64,000 nt of DNA from Neosynechococcus sphagnicola sy1 (GTDB taxonomy: Bacteria > Cyanobacteriota > Cyanobacteriia > Neosynechococcales > Neosynechococcaceae), in the NCBI RefSeq assembly GCF_000775285.1, contig NZ_JJML01000008.1, forward strand, positions 70,399 to 134,398, in the 5' to 3' direction. The notes under the pieces are model-generated. The model did not search any database and was not told the origin of the DNA. It saw only the letters and a program-made list of their open reading frames with translations. Both the position numbers and the translations under genes were made by a program. Positions 28,692-37,953 of this stretch are shown piece after piece. Every line of letters begins with the position of its first letter. Position 1 is the stretch's first letter.

Positions 28692-28844
28692 TCAAGTTGA
28701 AAAAAACGGGAAATGAATCCATCATACCCAGACGTTCGATCGATCCACCGCTGCTGCAGCGGGTCGTTGGAGAACTCCTCGGCTGGAGCACCAACACCAC
28801 AGGGACGAGGATGAACCTATCTGGGATAACTCAGGAACCTAGGG

Positions 28845-29300
28845 CTACTTTGATCCCATGATCAAACTTTGACTCAAAACTAACGCCATAACGAAAACAA
28901 ATACGGCAAACCCTTCCACAATGCCAGCAGGTGCCAGAGACTTACCAAAAATTTCTGGCTTGCTCTTGGAGGCGTTGATTGCCATGGCACAGCAATTGCC
29001 CTGGTAGGAACCACACATCAGCAACGCCACCCCTGCAAACAAACCGATGGCAAAAACCCCGGCTCCAGTTTCAGCTGACGTTTTTTGCTGCAAAATAAAC
29101 ATTAAAACAATGCCGAGAATCGCGTGGGTCGAAGGCAGGGCTGCGACCCCTAAAAATTTGCCGTGCCCTGCTTCTGTTTCCTGCATCGCTCCGATGGCAG
29201 CAACGCCACTTTTAGCGCAGCCAATAATGCTACCGATCGCACTTAAAGAAACGGTGGAAAATAATCCCAAGTAAGCCAAGCCAATTAAAATTCGATCCAT
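28845..29300 (-). CDS. ntpK: V/A-type ATPase subunit K (membrane rotor proteolipid)
   Basis: A 151-residue double-hairpin proteolipid with four membrane helices, the rotor ring subunit. Helix 2 has LPSTHAILGIVLMFIL and helix 4 IVEGFAVFVFVMAL with the ion-binding Glu129. Compared with the Enterococcus hirae Na+ rotor (Leu61, Thr64, Gln65, Gln110, Glu139), this protein has Leu55, Thr58, His59, Gln100 and Glu129: four of five ligands are kept but Gln65 is His. It is divergent from the E-DUF2764-A-B-D-I operon across 529 bases. The divergent placement is unusual for the locus. Confidence 0.9.
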   Translation of the reverse strand: MDRILIGLAYLGLFSTVSLSAIGSIIGCAKSGVAAIGAMQETEAGHGKFLGVAALPSTHAILGIVLMFILQQKTSAETGAGVFAIGLFAGVALLMCGSYQGNCCAMAINASKSKPEIFGKSLAPAGIVEGFAVFVFVMALVLSQSLIMGSK

Positions 29301-29829
29301 TCACCGCCTCGTGTTGAAGATATAGAGGGTTATTTGTGAGACTGATGTAACGCTATGTATGAGTAAAGTGTGGGCAATTTCTGACATCAGTAAATCATTA
29401 AACGAATTTACTTATAAAGTAAACGATCGCCTGTCTTTAAGGTTAAACCCACTGATGAAAATCAGAGTCAAGGTTCCCTACCGTGCATTGGAGCAGCAGT
29501 TAGATTCGTCACCATGAGAGAGTTTACTACAAAAGTTAAGCTTCGGCTGTTGTAGGAGAAAAACACCGAATCTCTCAAATATATTCTTAGGTCTTATACC
29601 ACAATTTTGAAAATTTAGATACTAAGTCAACTCTTCTCCTATGGGTTCCTTTTAAATGTCATAGGAAAGTCACACTGTCGTTGCAGGAAAGTTGCCCCGA
29701 GGTGCGATCAGTTAAGAGCAGGCGAAAGTCGTCGGTACTTGATCTAACACAACCATCGAAAGAGTTGGTATAACTTGATGGAGTGAAGTTTTCTCCAGTT
29801 ACCTCAGAACCGACTAGAAAGGAAGCCCT
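29301..29829. other. Divergent promoter region between ATPase K and E
   Basis: A 529-base, AT-rich gap. No convincing ORF. It must contain promoters for both arms, but I cannot locate them with confidence. AGAAAGGAAG just upstream of 29830 is a good ribosome-binding site. Confidence 0.5.
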
Positions 29830-30496
29830 ATGAGCTACCGCAGCGACATCCCCCCAGAACCACCCAAAGAACAAGGGGTGCAGGCTTTGATCGATCGCCT
29901 CAAAGATCAAGGACTAGCAGCCGGACAAAAGCAGGCCAACCAGTTAGTCGAAGAAGCTCATGCTAAATCTCGAAAAATATTAGCAGAAGCGCAACAAGAA
30001 GCGGAGTTGATTCGCAAACAAGCCCGTGAAGAAGCAATTCGTAACAAAACTGTGGGGCAGGAGGCGCTACGTTTAGCATCCCGTGATGTCTTGATTTCGC
30101 TGAAAAATCAAATTTCTGGGCTGTTTCAGGAAGTTTTAGGTCGGCAAGTCAGTGCTGAGTTTAACCGAGAGGAGTTTTTACAGAAACTGCTGCTGGAGAT
30201 CTGTGGGCGACAGCTGCAAACCATACCCCCCCGATCAGCCCCTTGAGGTGCTCTCCTCCAATCCTGGATCTGAATCTGCAACCGAGGCTGCTCTCTCCAG
30301 CTTTATTTTATCCCTGAGTCAGGAAGGCCTAGGGAAAGGCATCCATTTTGTTCCCAGTCATGAGATATTTCATGGATTTAAGGTACACGTTGAGGGTGAG
30401 CAGGTAACCGTCGATCTCACCGATGAGGCGGTGGCAACCTTGCTGAAACAGTATTTGCTCCCTCGCTTCCGAGCTGTGTTAGAGGGTTACGTCTGA
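29830..30496 (+). CDS. ntpE: V/A-type ATPase subunit E, frameshifted
   Basis: About 221 residues after correction. The first frame is a long coiled-coil (VEEAHAKSRKILAEAQQEAE, LIRKQAREEAIRN) that forms the peripheral stalk. The second frame (to 30496) has FVPSHEIFHGFKVHVEGEQV and LLKQYLLPRFRAVLEGYV, typical of the C-terminal globular part. Removing one base from the C7 run at 30226-30232 restores TIPPDQPLEVLSSNPGS. The stop at 30494-30496 abuts the DUF2764 start with no gap, so coupling is expected. Because the rest of the operon is intact, a true null here would disable the enzyme, favouring a base-calling error. Confidence 0.88.
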
Positions 30497-31144
30497 ATGA
30501 GCTTCCACTACTACGGCTTGATCTCCAGCCTCCCGTTTCTGAGCAACGATTTTAATTTAAATCGGCTACCCATTAGTGGCAGTGTGTTGAGGTCTCGGCT
30601 CCGGGGATTGTCCCTCGAAGACCAAGAACAGCTAGGGGCAATGATTAACTTTCACGAGCAACTTTACTCGATCACGAGTTATAGCGATTCCCAAGTTGTG
30701 CAGCTGATTGAGGAAGTCAGACGCCAGCTGATCCATCCTCAACTCCAGAACCTACTGGAAAGCGATGTCAATATCCTGGTCGTGGTCTCGGCACTTCGGC
30801 AACGGCTGGCAAACAAAGAGCCGATTTTGCCATCGGGTGAAGTTGCGGCCCACATCCGGCGGAACTGGCAACACCCCGATTTTAGTTTGGCGGGACGATT
30901 TCAGTGGCTGCCAGAGGTGCGAGAACACCTGGAACAGGGACAGGTGCTAGAGCTAGAACGCCGCGTTGATCAGGTACGGTGGCAGTGTTTTGTGGATCTG
31001 GTGCAAATGGAACCCTTTACCTTTGAGGCGGTAGCTGCTTACCTAGGCAAGTGGGATATTCTCCGTCGTTGGAGCCAAGTGGATGCAGTTGCAGGGCAAG
31101 AACGCTTTGATCAGCTAGTCAACGAAGTGCTGCAGGTAACTTAG
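30497..31144 (+). CDS. DUF2764 family V/A-ATPase-associated protein
   Basis: A 215-residue helical protein (YYGLISSLPFLSNDFNLNRL, FHEQLYSITSYSDSQVV, WQCFVDLVQMEPFTFEAVAA, YLGKWDILRRWSQVDAVAGQ). It lies between subunits E and A, where chlamydial and Bacteroidetes-type operons carry DUF2764; it may replace the C subunit linking rotor and stator (inference). It starts immediately after the E stop. Confidence 0.78.
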   Translation: MSFHYYGLISSLPFLSNDFNLNRLPISGSVLRSRLRGLSLEDQEQLGAMINFHEQLYSITSYSDSQVVQLIEEVRRQLIHPQLQNLLESDVNILVVVSALRQRLANKEPILPSGEVAAHIRRNWQHPDFSLAGRFQWLPEVREHLEQGQVLELERRVDQVRWQCFVDLVQMEPFTFEAVAAYLGKWDILRRWSQVDAVAGQERFDQLVNEVLQVT

Positions 31145-31197
31145 GCACTCTCGAATCACGATAGATTGTAACAACGCAATGTTTGGAAATCACTGAG

Positions 31198-33045
31198 ATG
31201 GTTAGTGAAGTCAGTCCCGTTAAAACTGCTGGCAGTAGTGAAGCTCACTCGCGGGTGGTTGGTGTGAATGCCAACGTCGTCACGCTAGAGCTAGAGCAGG
31301 GTTATCTGATCAAAAACGAAGTCGCATACTTACAGGTCGGTGACCAGCAACTCAAAGCAGAAGTGATCCGCATTCAGGGCAACCGGGCAGATATGCAGGT
31401 CTTTGAGGATGTCAAGGGTGTGCGCGTCGGCGATCGCATCCGCTGCACCGGCAGTTTGCTCTCAGTGGAATTGGGACCTGGCTTGTTAGGTCGTGTGTTT
31501 GATGGGTTACAAAACCCCTTGGCTGATCTGGCCCAGACCCACGGATTCTTTCTGCCTCGAGGGGTCTACTTAGATCCGCTAGACCGCCATCGCCGCTGGA
31601 CCTTTAATCCCTCCGTTAAGGTGGGAGATCGGGTGCAAGCGGGGGATGTATTGGGCGTTGTCATGGAGGGACCGATACCTCACAAGATCATGGTGCCGTT
31701 TGAACAGTCCGTGCCATTAACGGTGACCTTTACCCAAGCTGGCAGCTTTCGCATCGAAGAACCCGTCGTCCATTTGCACGATGACCAGGGACATTCGATC
31801 CACCTATCGATGATGCAGCAGTGGGCCGTTAAACGCCCCCTTACCAAGTGGATGCAAGATCAACGGCTAGTCGAACGCCTCTATCCCAGTGAACCACTGG
31901 TGACTACAATTCGGATTATTGACACCTTCTTTCCCCTCGCCAAAGGTGGAACCGCCTGTGTCCCTGGGCCTTTTGGGGCAGGCAAAACGGTGTTGCAACA
32001 GCTGATTGCCAAGCATTCGGAGGTGGATGTCGTCATTATTGTGGCCTGTGGAGAGCGCGCGGGGGAAGTGGTTGAAACCTTGACAGAGTTTCCCACCTTG
32101 CTCGATCCCCAAACCGGACGGCCCCTGATGGAGCGAACCGTGATTATTTGCAACACCTCCAGTATGCCCGTAGCCGCCAGAGAAGCCTCCATTTATACCG
32201 GCATCACCCTGGGGGAATACTATCGCCAAATGGGGTTACAGGTATTACTGTTGGCTGATTCCACCAGTCGATGGGCTCAGGCGTTACGGGAAATTTCGGG
32301 GCGGTTAGAAGAAATACCAGGGGAAGAAGCCTTTCCGGCCTACCTGGATTCCCGCATTAAGGGGATGTATGAACGGGCTGGTGTGCTGCGAACCCGAGAC
32401 AATTCCGTCGGGAGTTTGAGCATTATTGGTAATGTCTCTCCCGCAGGGGGCAACTTTGAGGAACCCGTCACCCAATCGACGATCTCCACCGTCAAGGTAT
32501 TTTTGGGACTGACCTATAACCGTGCCTATCGGCGTGCCTATCCGGCGATCGAGCCACTGATCTCCTGGTCTCGCTATTTAGATCAACTGGCAGACTACTT
32601 CCAGGCCCATTTGTCTCCTAACTGGGTCAGTCAAGTCAAGCAGTGTCTCGCCTTGCTGCGAACTGGAGATAGCATCAATCAAATGATGCAAGTCACAGGG
32701 GAAGAAGGCATCCCGCTTACAGACTACATTCTCTACCAGAAAGCCCTGTTTCTCGATACGGTTTACCTACAACAAGATGCCTTTGACGAGACTGACGCTT
32801 CTACGCCGCAAGCTCGTCAGGTACGCAGCTTTGCCTTAGTCTTTAAAGTCATTGAGTCAGAGCTGAAGCTGGACAGCAAACCCGAGGTTTATAACTTCTT
32901 CGTCAAGCTGACCAGCTTGTTCAAAAACCTCAATTATTCTGTCTTAGACTCTGTGGACTATCAACGATATCACCAGGATATTGAACGGCTCCTGAGCCAA
33001 GCGATCTCCGGGTCGGCTTACTTAAATCTTCAGGCTGTCAAGTAA
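31198..33045 (+). CDS. ntpA: V/A-type ATPase catalytic subunit A
   Basis: A 615-residue catalytic subunit. An N-terminal barrel (VVGVNANVVTLELEQG) is followed by the non-homologous insert typical of A subunits (GVYLDPLDRHRRWTFNPSVK, VGDRVQAGDVLGVV). The nucleotide domain has Walker A GPFGAGKT (residues 257-264), the catalytic Glu in CGERAGEVVE and the Walker-B-like VLLLADSTSRWAQALREISG. The C-terminus contains SWSRYLDQLADYF. I use ATG 31198; an in-frame TTG at 31183 would add five residues. It hydrolyses or makes ATP coupled to ion transport in an A3B3 hexamer. Confidence 0.94.
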   Translation: MVSEVSPVKTAGSSEAHSRVVGVNANVVTLELEQGYLIKNEVAYLQVGDQQLKAEVIRIQGNRADMQVFEDVKGVRVGDRIRCTGSLLSVELGPGLLGRVFDGLQNPLADLAQTHGFFLPRGVYLDPLDRHRRWTFNPSVKVGDRVQAGDVLGVVMEGPIPHKIMVPFEQSVPLTVTFTQAGSFRIEEPVVHLHDDQGHSIHLSMMQQWAVKRPLTKWMQDQRLVERLYPSEPLVTTIRIIDTFFPLAKGGTACVPGPFGAGKTVLQQLIAKHSEVDVVIIVACGERAGEVVETLTEFPTLLDPQTGRPLMERTVIICNTSSMPVAAREASIYTGITLGEYYRQMGLQVLLLADSTSRWAQALREISGRLEEIPGEEAFPAYLDSRIKGMYERAGVLRTRDNSVGSLSIIGNVSPAGGNFEEPVTQSTISTVKVFLGLTYNRAYRRAYPAIEPLISWSRYLDQLADYFQAHLSPNWVSQVKQCLALLRTGDSINQMMQVTGEEGIPLTDYILYQKALFLDTVYLQQDAFDETDASTPQARQVRSFALVFKVIESELKLDSKPEVYNFFVKLTSLFKNLNYSVLDSVDYQRYHQDIERLLSQAISGSAYLNLQAVK

Positions 33046-33129
33046 GGTTAGGATGTATGGCCATCGAGTACTGCCTGCACCCACAGCTTTGATAGATCAT
33101 TAAATTTCTTCAATCCGAGTAAGGGCATA

Positions 33130-34524
33130 ATGATTGAACATAAGGGCATTCTAGAGATCAACGGAGACATCGTTAAAATCAAAGCCAAGGGCATCCGCTA
33201 CGGTGAACTTGCCCTCCTCCGCAACCCTAGTGGAACCGTTTCCTCTGCTCAAGTGATTCGATTACAGGGAGATTTGGTTTCCCTCCAAGTTTTTAGTGGC
33301 GGTCAGGGAATCTCAACGGGAGCCACCGTCCGCTTTCTGGGACACCCGATGCAGGTGATTTTCAGTGACAACATTTTGGGGCGGGTGTTTAACGGAGCTG
33401 GGCAACCGATCGATGGGGGACCTGATTTATCCATGGATCAACAGGTCGAGATTGCCGGTCCCTCGATCAATCCCTGGATGCGGCTCTTGGCTAGTCGGTT
33501 GATCCGCACCAACATTCCCATGATTGATGTCTTTAACTGTCTGGTGGAGAGTCAGAAAATTCCCATCTTCACCGTGGCGGGGGAACCCTTTAACGAGCTT
33601 CTGGCGAGAATTGGCATTCAAGCCGATGCCGATATCATCGTGTTTGCGGGTATGGGCTTGACCTTTGACGATTACTATTACTTTTCGAACACCTTTCAAA
33701 GCCAAGGGGTGTTCTCCCGCACCGTCATGTTTGTCAACTTGGCCGCCGATGCGGTGGTCGAACGGATTCTCACCCCGGATATTGCCTTGGCGGTGGCAGA
33801 ACGCTTTGCCGTCGAAGATAGCAAGCGGGTGCTGGTGCTGATGACTGATATGACCGCCTACGCAGATGGCCTCAAGGAAATTGGCATCGCCATGGATCAA
33901 ATCCCCTCTAACCGGGGCTATATGGGGGATCTATACTCGACCTTGGCGTTTCGCTACGAACGCGCCTGTGACTTTAAAGGGGCGGGTTCTGTGACAATTC
34001 TGACGGTGACTACCATGCCGGGAGATGATGTCACCCACCCCGTGCCTGACAATACGGGCTTCATCACCGAAGGACAGTTTTATCTCCACGATCGCATCAT
34101 TGATCCCTTTGGCTCCCTGTCGCGGCTGAAGCAATTGGTGATCGGCAAAAAAACCCGGGAAGATCACGGGGCGGTGGCCAATACGATGATCCGTCTCTAT
34201 GCGGGGGCCAAGGAAGCCCAGAAGAAGCAATCCCTAGCCTTTGAGTTAAGTGAAGCCGACCAAAAACTGCTGCGCTTTGGGCAGTTGTTTAAAGAGCGGT
34301 TCATGGACTTTAACGTCAACATTGCCTTAGAAGCAGCTTTAGAGCTGGGTTGGAAGACGATGGCAGAGTGCTTTGAACCAGATGAATTGCTGATGAAGGA
34401 AGATTTGATCAACAAGTATTTTCCCCATCCGTTGCCTGTCCAGGAGGAAGATGTCGTCTCACAGATCAGGGATACCGCTGATCCAGACTGGGTTGAGTCA
34501 ACCCCGGTGGCCACGGTTGTTTAA
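33130..34524 (+). CDS. ntpB: V/A-type ATPase regulatory subunit B
   Basis: A 464-residue B subunit, forming the A3B3 head. The N-terminal barrel (GILEINGDIVKIKAKGIRYG) precedes DNILGRVFNGAGQPIDGGP and the degenerate nucleotide region IPIFTVAGEPFNELLARIGI, which lacks a P-loop as expected. The signature PSNRGYMGDLYSTLAFRYER is present, as is LVLMTDMTAYADGLKEI. It lies 84 bases after subunit A. Confidence 0.94.
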   Translation: MIEHKGILEINGDIVKIKAKGIRYGELALLRNPSGTVSSAQVIRLQGDLVSLQVFSGGQGISTGATVRFLGHPMQVIFSDNILGRVFNGAGQPIDGGPDLSMDQQVEIAGPSINPWMRLLASRLIRTNIPMIDVFNCLVESQKIPIFTVAGEPFNELLARIGIQADADIIVFAGMGLTFDDYYYFSNTFQSQGVFSRTVMFVNLAADAVVERILTPDIALAVAERFAVEDSKRVLVLMTDMTAYADGLKEIGIAMDQIPSNRGYMGDLYSTLAFRYERACDFKGAGSVTILTVTTMPGDDVTHPVPDNTGFITEGQFYLHDRIIDPFGSLSRLKQLVIGKKTREDHGAVANTMIRLYAGAKEAQKKQSLAFELSEADQKLLRFGQLFKERFMDFNVNIALEAALELGWKTMAECFEPDELLMKEDLINKYFPHPLPVQEEDVVSQIRDTADPDWVESTPVATVV

Positions 34525-34577
34525 GCCGATGTCGTTCGGCGACCTGCTGCATCCCCTTCCCAAACTCTCTAAACACA

Positions 34578-35237
34578 ATGGCTAAGATTGCATTTAACAA
34601 AGGGGCGCTGAAAGCTCAAAAAGATCAGATTGATATCTACGAGAAGTTTTTACCTTCCTTAGAACTGAAAAAGACGCAGCTGCTGCTTGAAGTCAATCGG
34701 GCAAGGCAGCAGCTGGGGAAGGCGCAGCAAAAACTAGCAGTGCAACATCAGCAATTGCAGAATTGGGTGGCGTTGTTGAGCAGTACCCCCCTGGAACTGT
34801 CTGGATTGGTGACCCTCGTGGGGTGGGAACGTCATCAGGAAAACCTAGCAGGATTGAGAGTTCCGGCCTTAGGGGAAATTCATTTTCACCTGCGACCTTA
34901 CACCCGCCTGGGTTCCCCAGCCTGGGTGGATGCCCTGGTGGAAGCCTTGCAACAGGTGGCGCGGATGCGGCTCGAAGTTAGCGTCCTCGAAGAAAGGGTT
35001 CACCTGATCGACCAGGCACTGCGGAAAGTCACCCAGCGAATTAACCTGTTTGAAAAAGTTCTGATCCCAGATGCCAAAGAAAATATGCGAACCATTCGCT
35101 TGTTCCTGTCTGATGCGGAACGGACGGCGGTGGCACGGTCTAAGTTGGCCAAAGCAAAACTAGAAAAAGCCTTTGTGGCCAATCAGGCCGCTCTGTCGAA
35201 TCCAACAGAGCCGATGTTTATTGCAGAAGAGGGTTAG
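34578..35237 (+). CDS. ntpD: V/A-type ATPase central-stalk subunit D
   Basis: A 219-residue, long coiled-coil protein: FNKGALKAQKDQIDIYEKFL, PSLELKKTQLLLEVNRARQQ and, near the C-terminus, VSVLEERVHLIDQALRKVTQ, RINLFEKVLIPDAKENMRTI. This is the rotor shaft inside A3B3. It starts 53 bases after B and ends two bases before I, so the genes are translated together. Confidence 0.93.
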   Translation: MAKIAFNKGALKAQKDQIDIYEKFLPSLELKKTQLLLEVNRARQQLGKAQQKLAVQHQQLQNWVALLSSTPLELSGLVTLVGWERHQENLAGLRVPALGEIHFHLRPYTRLGSPAWVDALVEALQQVARMRLEVSVLEERVHLIDQALRKVTQRINLFEKVLIPDAKENMRTIRLFLSDAERTAVARSKLAKAKLEKAFVANQAALSNPTEPMFIAEEG

Positions 35238-35239
35238 CC

Positions 35240-37039
35240 ATGGCGATCGGAGCCTTAAAGCGGGTCACAATCCTCGGTACCGAGGATCAGAAAATTCAGG
35301 TACTCGCTGAACTCCAGTCTTTGGGGGTCATGCACCTGATTGATCTGACCCCCGAGAACACCCATCCTCCGCTGCCTGATCCGTTCAAAGATACCCGGTT
35401 AGCCGTGCGATATCTAGAAGACTGCCCCCAGAGTCAGCGCCCCGCCCGCCATCTCGGACACTTCAATCCACAGCAGCAGGTCGAGCGCATCCTGAAGCTG
35501 AAGGCAGACAGCGAAGCCCTCATGGACGAGCGCGATCGCCTTGTGGGTCAAATTAGTCAGCTCAAAGTGTGGGGAAAGTTTCACCTGCCGAACCCAGAAG
35601 CCTTGGGTGGACTACAATTTTTCTTTTACCAACTTAACCTCCGCCAGTTTCGACAATTGGCCAAAACTGAGTATGCCTACAAAGTCGTCAGGCAGGACTC
35701 ACGCTACCGCTACGTGGTTGTAATTCATCCGGAACTTCCCAGCCTGCCCTTCCCGGCGTTACAGCTTCCAGATCGCTCCTTGGGTCAACTGCAGGAACGG
35801 CTAGAAGATGTGGACGATAGTCTGGAGAATCTGGAGACGCGCCGCATTGGTGCCACTCGCTTTGCCAATGCCCTGCGGGACTACCTAACGGATGCCCTCA
35901 ATGCCACCGAGTTGCTAGAGGCCACCCACCACACCTATGACGAAGCGGGACTGTTTGCCCTGCAAGGATGGTGCCCCGTCCATCGGTTATCGGAAGTCAT
36001 GGCCCTAGGGGAAAAGCTAGGGTTTGCCATAGAGACCACTACTCCCTCCCCGGATGACTCCCCTCCGACTTACTTGGAGAATCGTTCCGGGTTTGCTGCC
36101 GGGGAGAGCCTGATTCAGATTTATGGCATGCCCGCCTACGGGGGCTGGGATCCATCGGCGATGGTTTTCGTCAGTTTTGTCCTATTCTTTGGCTTAATTC
36201 TGGCGGATGCGGGGTATGGACTGGTGCTAACGGCGATCGCCCTGTTTCTGCGACCCCGCTTGCTGCAATCGGGTCAACGGCAGTTGTGGCTGTTGATGGT
36301 TGCGCTAGCCGCCAGTTCTACCATCTATGGCCTCTTAGCTGGAGAGTATTTTGGCATTGAGGCCGCGAAAGGCAGTTGGCTCGATCACATTGCCATTTTC
36401 AAGCCAGACCTGGATAAACTCAGCGAACTCATGGCTTTTTCCATTGGTATCGGGGCGCTCCATGTCAGCATTGCCAATGCCATCAGTGTCTATCAAAAGT
36501 GGGGAAGACCTGCGGTGGGTGTCCACTTAGGCTGGATTCTGGTGGTTGTGGGGGGATACGGTGCCTGGTTATTTCGATTCCTGTTACCAGAAGCCCAATT
36601 GGCAATGGTGGGTTCCTGGGCCTTAGGAGTGGGTCTGGTCAGCGTCTTTTGCTTTACCCATCCGGGGCCCCTTACCCCCAAAGGTATTCTGCACTGGCTG
36701 TTGGGAGGTTTACATGGCTTAACCGACATCTCTAAAATCTTTGGGGATGTTCTGAGTTACCTCCGCTTATTTGCCCTTGGGCTATCGAGTACCTATCTGG
36801 CGGTTACCTTTAACCAATTGGCAGGAGATATGGCGAAAACCGGGGAAATTGGCATGCTGATAGCGTTTTTGATTTTGTTGCTCGGTCATACCATGAACTT
36901 TGTCCTCTGCCTGATGGCTGGCACCATTCACGGGTTGCGTTTAAATTTCATTGAATTTTATCGATGGAGTCAGGATCCGGAAGCAGAAGGTCATCCTTTC
37001 AAACCATTGAAGAAATATCTATTCGGCAATGTGCGTTGA
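35240..37039 (+). CDS. ntpI: V/A-type ATPase subunit I (membrane stator)
   Basis: A 599-residue subunit a/I. The N-terminal half is soluble with coiled-coil segments (RVTILGTEDQKIQVLAELQS, ILKLKADSEALMDERDRLVG). The C-terminal half has about seven membrane helices, including FVSFVLFFGLILADAGYGLV, FGDVLSYLRLFALGLSSTYL with the essential Arg facing the rotor ring, and FLILLLGHTMNFVLCLMAG. It forms the ion half-channels with K. Last gene of the operon. Confidence 0.93.
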   Translation: MAIGALKRVTILGTEDQKIQVLAELQSLGVMHLIDLTPENTHPPLPDPFKDTRLAVRYLEDCPQSQRPARHLGHFNPQQQVERILKLKADSEALMDERDRLVGQISQLKVWGKFHLPNPEALGGLQFFFYQLNLRQFRQLAKTEYAYKVVRQDSRYRYVVVIHPELPSLPFPALQLPDRSLGQLQERLEDVDDSLENLETRRIGATRFANALRDYLTDALNATELLEATHHTYDEAGLFALQGWCPVHRLSEVMALGEKLGFAIETTTPSPDDSPPTYLENRSGFAAGESLIQIYGMPAYGGWDPSAMVFVSFVLFFGLILADAGYGLVLTAIALFLRPRLLQSGQRQLWLLMVALAASSTIYGLLAGEYFGIEAAKGSWLDHIAIFKPDLDKLSELMAFSIGIGALHVSIANAISVYQKWGRPAVGVHLGWILVVVGGYGAWLFRFLLPEAQLAMVGSWALGVGLVSVFCFTHPGPLTPKGILHWLLGGLHGLTDISKIFGDVLSYLRLFALGLSSTYLAVTFNQLAGDMAKTGEIGMLIAFLILLLGHTMNFVLCLMAGTIHGLRLNFIEFYRWSQDPEAEGHPFKPLKKYLFGNVR

Positions 37040-37055
37040 TCAGAGTTGATCCTAG

Positions 37056-37256
37056 GGATCGGGGGAGTGGATCGCGATCCGTTCCAGTTCACCTCACTAT
37101 GGGCTTCCAGGGGACAAAGTTGAAGGACTCCGCTGTGGATCAGATCAAGACACTTCGGGGAGCGATTTCAACTGGTGTAACATTCGCTATTTGCAGTCCC
37201 AGGCTACAGGTTGGGTTCGCAGTGACTTTATCATCTTTACGGATGGCGGAGAGTAA
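37056..37256 (+). pseudogene. Fragment of an SH3b-like protein
   Basis: An open stretch of 66 codons without a start codon, bounded by a TAG at 37053. It reads SGEWIAIRSSSPHYGLPGDK and continues through NWCNIRYLQ to GWVRSDFIIFTDGGE. The YGLPGDxVE and GWVRxDFI motifs are characteristic of cyanobacterial exported proteins with bacterial SH3 domains. The N-terminal signal and start are missing, so it is probably a remnant. The rest of the 430-base gap (37040-37469) shows nothing else I can name. Confidence 0.4.
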
Positions 37257-37469
37257 GCTATCCTGCTTCACCCGATCATGCAACTATCAAAGATGCTGCT
37301 GCCCCAAGCGACCATCTGGGCTCCGCATAGATAGCGATCCTCAGGTAGCTTAGAAACTTCTCAGATGCTCAACCGCCGATTCTGGCAGACAAGCAGGTTC
37401 TCCAACTTACCCTATAAGTCCTTTCGCTAGAATGGCAACAGCACCCCCGACGGTTGCAAGGACGCGCCG

Positions 37470-37832
37470 ATGGATTTTGAGTCTGATTTTCAACCACGCC
37501 AGATTGTTTGCCTAGAGCACGCTAGGGTTTGTCTGTATGCAGAGGTTGTCCAGCCTCTAGAATCCCGACCGATGTGTTGGGTTCGACCCTTGCTACTAGC
37601 GATTCCCTCTGCGCCTGGGAGTCAAGCTCAGATGTATGATCTACGCCAAGATGCTGACCTGATCTGGCCGACGGCACTGATGCGATCGGCGTTGGATACA
37701 GAAGTTTTACCCCTCCTCTGTGTTCTGTATCAAAACAAGTCTTGTCCGATTTTGCCTGCCAGCACTCACCAGCAGTTGATGCAGTTTGTGACCCAAGTTT
37801 GGCAAGCCTATCCCCAAGTGTTTCAGGGATGA
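37470..37832 (+). CDS. Conserved cyanobacterial hypothetical protein
   Basis: A 120-residue protein (QIVCLEHARVCLYAEVVQPL, CWVRPLLLAI, MYDLRQDADLIWPTALMRSA) that resembles a small cyanobacterial family of unknown function. No signal, membrane or catalytic motif seen. The ATG follows AAGGACG. Confidence 0.7.
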   Translation: MDFESDFQPRQIVCLEHARVCLYAEVVQPLESRPMCWVRPLLLAIPSAPGSQAQMYDLRQDADLIWPTALMRSALDTEVLPLLCVLYQNKSCPILPASTHQQLMQFVTQVWQAYPQVFQG

Positions 37833-37953
37833 GGGAAGGGAGCATCAGCATCAGGCATCTCCAAGAACTGCCCCCTAGAAAGACAGTCTCAAGGGGAAGC
37901 AGGGGCAAGCTTGTACAATAATTCAGAGGTCATTCACATACCAGGACTGAAAC

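Noticed and set aside
29659-29910. Minus-strand ORF before ATPase E
   Set aside because: Antisense to the E start, no motifs or ribosome site.
36964-37353. Plus-strand ORF across the end of ATPase I
   Set aside because: Composition unlike protein; a better frame in the same place has SH3b motifs.
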